Source of the DNA: Acidobacteriaceae bacterium
GTDB lineage: Bacteria; Acidobacteriota; Terriglobia; Terriglobales; Acidobacteriaceae
Length of the DNA: 10,188 nt
Direction: 5' to 3'
Assembly (NCBI GenBank): GCA_003165855.1
Contig: PMXH01000372.1
Coordinates: forward strand, 1-10,188
Position numbers and translations under genes: made by a program. Below the pieces are notes generated by a model. It saw only the letters and a program-made list of their open reading frames with translations. It was not told the DNA's origin and ran no database searches. This document shows, piece by piece, positions 6,791 through 10,188 of the stretch (positions within the stretch are counted from its first letter, which is position 1; each line of letters starts with the position of its first letter).

Positions 6791-6798
6791 GCAACACC

Positions 6799-6804
6799 AT
6801 TATC
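6799..6804 (-). promoter_or_regulatory. Candidate -10 element of hemW
   Basis: On the minus strand GATAAT matches five of six consensus bases and ends 8 nt before the hemW ATG, so transcription would begin about at the start codon. I see no convincing -35. Confidence 0.35.
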
Positions 6805-6929
6805 CCATCTCAAATCCATTCGCCCGTCCGGAAACCTTTTCCATCCTGTCGCCTGCCTCGGCCATCCATATTGAGGTACCCTGTTAAAGCGCCCCAGGCG
6901 CGCTTCACCACCCGATCGCCAAGAAACCG

Positions 6930-8915
6930 ATGTCCCAGGAAGAAGAAGTATTAGGCAAAGCCTACGACAGCCGCCTGATGGCGCGCCTGCTGAAATATCT
7001 GCGTCCCTACCGCTGGCAGGTGGCGATCGCTTTGGTCTCGATCGTCCTGAAATCTTTCGCCGACGTGCTCGGTCCCTACCTCACTAAGGTTGCGATCGAT
7101 CGCTACCTCGCGCCCGCCAAGGGCAACGTACCCGGCATATGGAGTTGGCTCAACTCCCGACCGATTATCGGTATCGCCCAGATCGCGGCCATCTATGTCA
7201 GCCTGCTGGTCTTCAGTTTCCTGCTCGAATTCCTGCAGACGTATTACATGCAGTGGACCGGCCAGAAGGTGATGTTCGACCTCCGCCGCCAGATTTTCCG
7301 CCACCTGCAACGCCTGCACGTTGCCTTCTTCGACAAGAACCCGGTCGGCCGCCTGGTCACGCGCGTCACTACCGACGTCGACGCCTTGAACGAGATGTTC
7401 ACCTCCGGCGTGGTCTCCATCTTCGAAGACCTCTTCGTACTCTTCGGCATCCTCGGCGTCATGCTGTGCATGAACTGGAAGCTGGCGCTGATCACTTTTG
7501 CTGTGCTGCCGTTCATCGTGGTGGCCACCAAGATTTTCCGTGACAAGGTTCGCGATTCCTACCGCCGCATCCGCGTCGCCATCGCCCGCATCAACTCCTA
7601 CCTGTCGGAACACATCAGCGGCATGGTGGTGCTGCAGCTCTTCAATCGTGAGCGCAAGGCCTACAACCGCTTCTCGGATATCAATCGCGTCCACATGGAA
7701 GCGTTCAAAGACGCAATCATGGCCTACTCGGTTTACTACCCCGCGGTCGAGATCCTCTCCGCCATCGCCATTGCCTGCGTAATCTGGTTCGGTGGCGGAG
7801 ATGTGATGCGAAAGATCACGGCGAGCAGCGTTGCCATCAGCTTCAATTGGAAAACGCTGATCGCATTCCGCCTGCTGCCCACGGTGGCATCGCTCGGAGT
7901 GCTGGTCGCTTTCATTCAGTACGCCCTGCGCTTCTTCCGCCCGATCATGGACTTCAGCGAAAAATACAATATTCTGCAATCCGCCATGGCCGCCAGTGAA
8001 CGCATCTTCAAGCTGCTGGATACGCCAGTGCAGGTAGTTTCGCCCGCAGTGACCAAGCGCCCCGAAGGCCCTGGCCGCATCGAATTCGATCATGTCTGGT
8101 TCGCGTACGGCGAAGCGCCGGAAGGCACAGCGACAACTGATCCGGCTCCCGACTGGGTCCTCCGCGACGTAACCTTCGCCATCGACCCCGGCGAAACCGT
8201 GGCCATCGTCGGCCACACCGGTGCGGGTAAGACCACGCTCATCTCACTCCTGCTGCGCTTCTACGACGTCCAAAAAGGCGCAGTCCGAATCGACGGCGTC
8301 GACGTGAGGGACATGGACCTCGTCGACCTGCGCAGCCGCTTCGGCGTAGTCCTGCAAGATCCATTCCTATTCAGCGGCACCATCGGCGGAAACATCCGGC
8401 TCGGAACAAAGCGAATCCAGGACGCAGACGTCGAGCAGGCCGCCGAAGACGTGAACCTCATCGACTTCATCCGCGCCCTGCCCAAAGGCTTCGACGAAGA
8501 AGTCCGCGAGCGCGGCTCCACGCTTTCCACCGGCCAGAAGCAGCTCATCTCATTCGCGCGTGCCCTGGCCCACGAACCGAAAATCCTGATTCTCGACGAA
8601 GCCACGTCGAGCGTGGATACCGAAACCGAATTCCGCGTGCGCGACGCCCTCAACCGCATGGTTGAGGGACGCACCTCGCTGATCATCGCCCACCGGCTCT
8701 CCACCGTGCAGCGTGCCGACAAGATCATCGTCATGCACAAAGGCCAGGTCCGCGAAATGGGTACGCACCAGCAACTCCTCGCCCAGCGCGGCATCTACTT
8801 CAAGCTCTACCAGCTGCAGTACAAAGATCAGGAATTGAGTGTGGCGCGGGCGCCTGCGACCGCGAATGCCGACGGCTTCAGTGAGCCAGAAGTCACCGCC
8901 AGCGCGGATGATTAG
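6930..8915 (+). CDS. ABC exporter, fused membrane and ATPase domains (MsbA/MdlB-like)
   Basis: This is a half-transporter of the exporter class in the inner membrane, 661 residues. The N-terminal half has six membrane segments at about 30-52, 81-103, 160-181, 183-203, 268-290 and 310-335. The nucleotide-binding domain has GHTGAGKTT (Walker A, 428-436), Gln476 in VVLQDP, the signature LSTGQ (532-536), LILDE (Walker B, 553-557, catalytic Glu557 kept) and His588 in IIAHRLSTV. All catalytic parts are intact. Residues 394-410 are an acidic, Pro/Thr/Ala-rich loop between the aromatic A-loop (near Tyr393) and the first core strand, and 295-320 look like extra residues before the last membrane segment. 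The C-terminal tail (632-661) is low complexity. The ATG at 6930 has only a weak ribosome binding site. Overlap with lpxB suggests lipid A or lipopolysaccharide core export, but a drug or other lipid exporter remains possible. Confidence 0.93.
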   Translation: MSQEEEVLGKAYDSRLMARLLKYLRPYRWQVAIALVSIVLKSFADVLGPYLTKVAIDRYLAPAKGNVPGIWSWLNSRPIIGIAQIAAIYVSLLVFSFLLEFLQTYYMQWTGQKVMFDLRRQIFRHLQRLHVAFFDKNPVGRLVTRVTTDVDALNEMFTSGVVSIFEDLFVLFGILGVMLCMNWKLALITFAVLPFIVVATKIFRDKVRDSYRRIRVAIARINSYLSEHISGMVVLQLFNRERKAYNRFSDINRVHMEAFKDAIMAYSVYYPAVEILSAIAIACVIWFGGGDVMRKITASSVAISFNWKTLIAFRLLPTVASLGVLVAFIQYALRFFRPIMDFSEKYNILQSAMAASERIFKLLDTPVQVVSPAVTKRPEGPGRIEFDHVWFAYGEAPEGTATTDPAPDWVLRDVTFAIDPGETVAIVGHTGAGKTTLISLLLRFYDVQKGAVRIDGVDVRDMDLVDLRSRFGVVLQDPFLFSGTIGGNIRLGTKRIQDADVEQAAEDVNLIDFIRALPKGFDEEVRERGSTLSTGQKQLISFARALAHEPKILILDEATSSVDTETEFRVRDALNRMVEGRTSLIIAHRLSTVQRADKIIVMHKGQVREMGTHQQLLAQRGIYFKLYQLQYKDQELSVARAPATANADGFSEPEVTASADD

Positions 8916-10125
8916 GTCGCGGCCTTACAATGCTCTCTTGCGAATCCTGATCTCAGCTGGTGAAGCTTCCGGAGAAATGTACGGCGCGCAGCTCATTGAA
9001 GCATTGCGCCGCCGCGATCCGCAGCTCGAATTCTTCGGCGTCGGCGGAGACCGCATGCGCGCGGCCGGCTGCGACACCGTCGTCGACGCCAAAGATCTCT
9101 CGGTTGTCGGCATCACCGAAATCCTCAGCCGACTGCCGCAGATCTACGGCCTCTACCATCATCTGATCAAAGAAGCCGACCGGCGCCAGCCCGACCTCGC
9201 CATCGTCATCGATTCGCCCGCCTTCAACTGGCGCGTAGCGCGGCAAATGAAGAAGCGCGGCATCCCCGTGGTCTACTACGTCGCACCTCAGTTCTGGGCG
9301 TGGCGCCAGGGACGCGTCCGCCTCATCCGCAACTACGTCGAGAAAGCCTTGGTGATTTTTCCGTTCGAAGAAAAGTTTTATCGCGACCGTGGAGTCGATG
9401 CGACCTTCGTCGGCCATCCCCTCGCCGACCTGCCGCACCCGGCCATCGAGCGTGCTGCTTACGCCGCGCAATTTCATCTCGACCCCGCAAAATATTGGAT
9501 CACGTTGATGCCCGGCAGCCGCGTCAAAGAAGTGCGCATGAACCTGCCCACCATCCTCGAAGCAGCCACCCAACTCGGCAACGACTACGAATTTCTGCTC
9601 CCGGTCGCACCCACTCTCGACCGCTCCTTCCTGCAAAGCATAATTGGCTCAAGAACGACCGGGCACCCCATCACACTCGTCCCCGAATCTTTGCCCGCGC
9701 TCTGGCATTCGCGCGCCGGCATCGTAGCCAGCGGCACCGCCACCGTGGAAGCCGCCATGATGCGCACTCCGTTCATCATGGTCTATCGCGTCTCGCCCCT
9801 CACGTACCTGCTGGGTAAGCCGCGAGTCAAAGTCCCACACTTCGCCATGGTCAACCTGATCGCCGGGGAGCAAATCGTCCCCGAACTCGTACAGCACGAC
9901 TTCACGGCTGCGAACATAATCGCCCGGATCAAAGAAATCCTTCCCGACGGCCCCGCCCGCGACCGCATGCTGGAAGGCCTAACCCGGGTAAAAGCGCTGC
10001 TGCATCCTCCCGAAGGCGGCGTTGCAGGACCGGTTCAGCACCCGGCAGACCGCGCGGCGGAGATTATCCTCACCCTGGGTCCGAGTTCCGCCGGAAGCCG
10101 GAAACCGGAAGCCGGAAGCCGCTAA
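8908..10125 (+). CDS. lpxB: Lipid-A-disaccharide synthase LpxB
   Basis: LpxB joins UDP-2,3-diacylglucosamine and lipid X into the lipid A disaccharide at the cytoplasmic face of the inner membrane (glycosyltransferase family 19). From the ATG at 8908 it has 405 residues. Visible motifs are RILISAGEASGEMYGA (12-27), IDSPAFN (101-107) with Asp102 matching the essential Asp98 of E. coli, YVAPQFWAWRQGRV (124-137), FVGHPLAD (167-174), LMPGSRVKEV (200-209) with Arg205 matching Arg201, and SGTATVEAAM (275-284). E. coli has SGD where this has SGE, and IDAPDFN where this has IDSPAFN. The ATG overlaps the ABC exporter stop by 8 nt; a TTG at 8938 is an alternative that starts at MRILISAGE. The last 11 residues come from a 7-bp tandem repeat and are probably not part of the fold. 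Translational coupling with the exporter is likely. Confidence 0.96.
   Translation: MIRSRPYNALLRILISAGEASGEMYGAQLIEALRRRDPQLEFFGVGGDRMRAAGCDTVVDAKDLSVVGITEILSRLPQIYGLYHHLIKEADRRQPDLAIVIDSPAFNWRVARQMKKRGIPVVYYVAPQFWAWRQGRVRLIRNYVEKALVIFPFEEKFYRDRGVDATFVGHPLADLPHPAIERAAYAAQFHLDPAKYWITLMPGSRVKEVRMNLPTILEAATQLGNDYEFLLPVAPTLDRSFLQSIIGSRTTGHPITLVPESLPALWHSRAGIVASGTATVEAAMMRTPFIMVYRVSPLTYLLGKPRVKVPHFAMVNLIAGEQIVPELVQHDFTAANIIARIKEILPDGPARDRMLEGLTRVKALLHPPEGGVAGPVQHPADRAAEIILTLGPSSAGSRKPEAGSR
10091..10121 (+). repeat. 7-bp tandem repeat (CCGGAAR) at the end of lpxB
   Basis: Four consecutive heptamers CCGGAAG, CCGGAAA, CCGGAAG, CCGGAAG and a partial CCG run from 10091 to 10121, ending just before the TAA at 10123. 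Because 7 is not a multiple of 3, three units encode a 7-residue period, seen as AGSRKPE followed by AGSR at the protein end. Changes in unit number would shift the reading frame at the tail only. Confidence 0.85.
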
Positions 10126-10129
10126 CCTT

Positions 10130-10147
10130 GTGCTCCCAGCATCTTTT
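10130..10147 (+). terminator. Weak possible terminator after lpxB
   Basis: TGCT-CCC-AGCA (10131-10141) can form a 4-bp stem, 5 with a flanking G-T pair, followed by TCTTTT. The stem is short, so this may be chance. Nothing else certain is visible from 10126 to the end of the window. Confidence 0.22.
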
Positions 10148-10188
10148 AGTGGAGAATCTTCATCATAGGAATGGTTAGGCCCATTTCC

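Noticed and set aside
5957..6874. A 305-residue frame antisense to hemW.
   Set aside because: It is rich in Arg/His/Pro as expected of a shadow frame and shows no family motif; hemW is complete on the other strand.
6951..8216. A 421-residue open frame antisense to the ABC exporter.
   Set aside because: It is an Asp/Glu/His-rich shadow of a high-GC coding frame, with no recognisable domain, and the opposite strand codes for an intact exporter.
10146..10188. A minus-strand open stretch ending in TAA at 10148-10146, possibly the C-terminus of a convergent gene; also a plus-strand ATG at 10172.
   Set aside because: There are only 43 and 17 bases respectively before the window ends, too little to support either.
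1..10188. Possible mobile elements, CRISPR, tRNA or rRNA genes, toxin-antitoxin or defence systems.
   Set aside because: I found no transposase, integrase, regular spaced repeats, tRNA-like folds or defence domains; all large frames are ordinary housekeeping genes.

Overview
The window looks like chromosomal housekeeping DNA from a Gram-negative bacterium with fairly high GC. The outer membrane is implied by lpxB. The gene mix, codon use and protein style (an FR-D-P type phosphatidylserine decarboxylase, a DUF4870 membrane protein, MeaB plus methylmalonyl-CoA epimerase, an SGE-variant LpxB) fit Acidobacteriota best. That assignment is an impression from reading, not a computed classification. 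I see no rRNA, tRNA, CRISPR array, insertion sequence, phage gene or defence island.

Layout: everything from 1 to 6790 is on the minus strand and everything from 6930 to the end is on the plus strand, with a divergent gap of 139 bp between hemW and an ABC exporter. Reading the minus strand in transcription order: hemW (radical SAM heme chaperone), an acyl-CoA dehydrogenase, a DUF4870 membrane protein, meaB (G3E GTPase chaperone of methylmalonyl-CoA mutase), mce (methylmalonyl-CoA epimerase), tsaB (t6A tRNA modification), rimI (N-acetyltransferase), a small DUF465 coiled-coil protein with its own terminator, and psd, cut by the left edge. The plus strand carries a 661-residue ABC exporter and lpxB (lipid A disaccharide synthase), whose reading frames overlap by 8 nt.

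How the genes fit together: the acyl-CoA dehydrogenase, meaB and mce point to breakdown of short or branched acyl-CoAs and the propionyl-CoA to succinyl-CoA route, although the mutase itself is not here. tsaB and rimI form the usual pair of translation-related modification genes. The ABC exporter and lpxB suggest a lipid A synthesis and export unit. psd makes phosphatidylethanolamine, so both ends of the window concern the envelope.

No gap without a gene exceeds 300 bases; the longest (about 200 bp, 5400-5602) lies upstream of the acyl-CoA dehydrogenase and contains two perfect inverted repeats. I found no convincing new biological system. The items most worth a second look are a 7-bp tandem repeat that forms the end of lpxB, the pairing of lpxB with an exporter whose nucleotide-binding domain resembles the B subunit of heterodimeric transporters, possible leaderless starts of psd and hemW, and three short intergenic repeat or palindrome elements.
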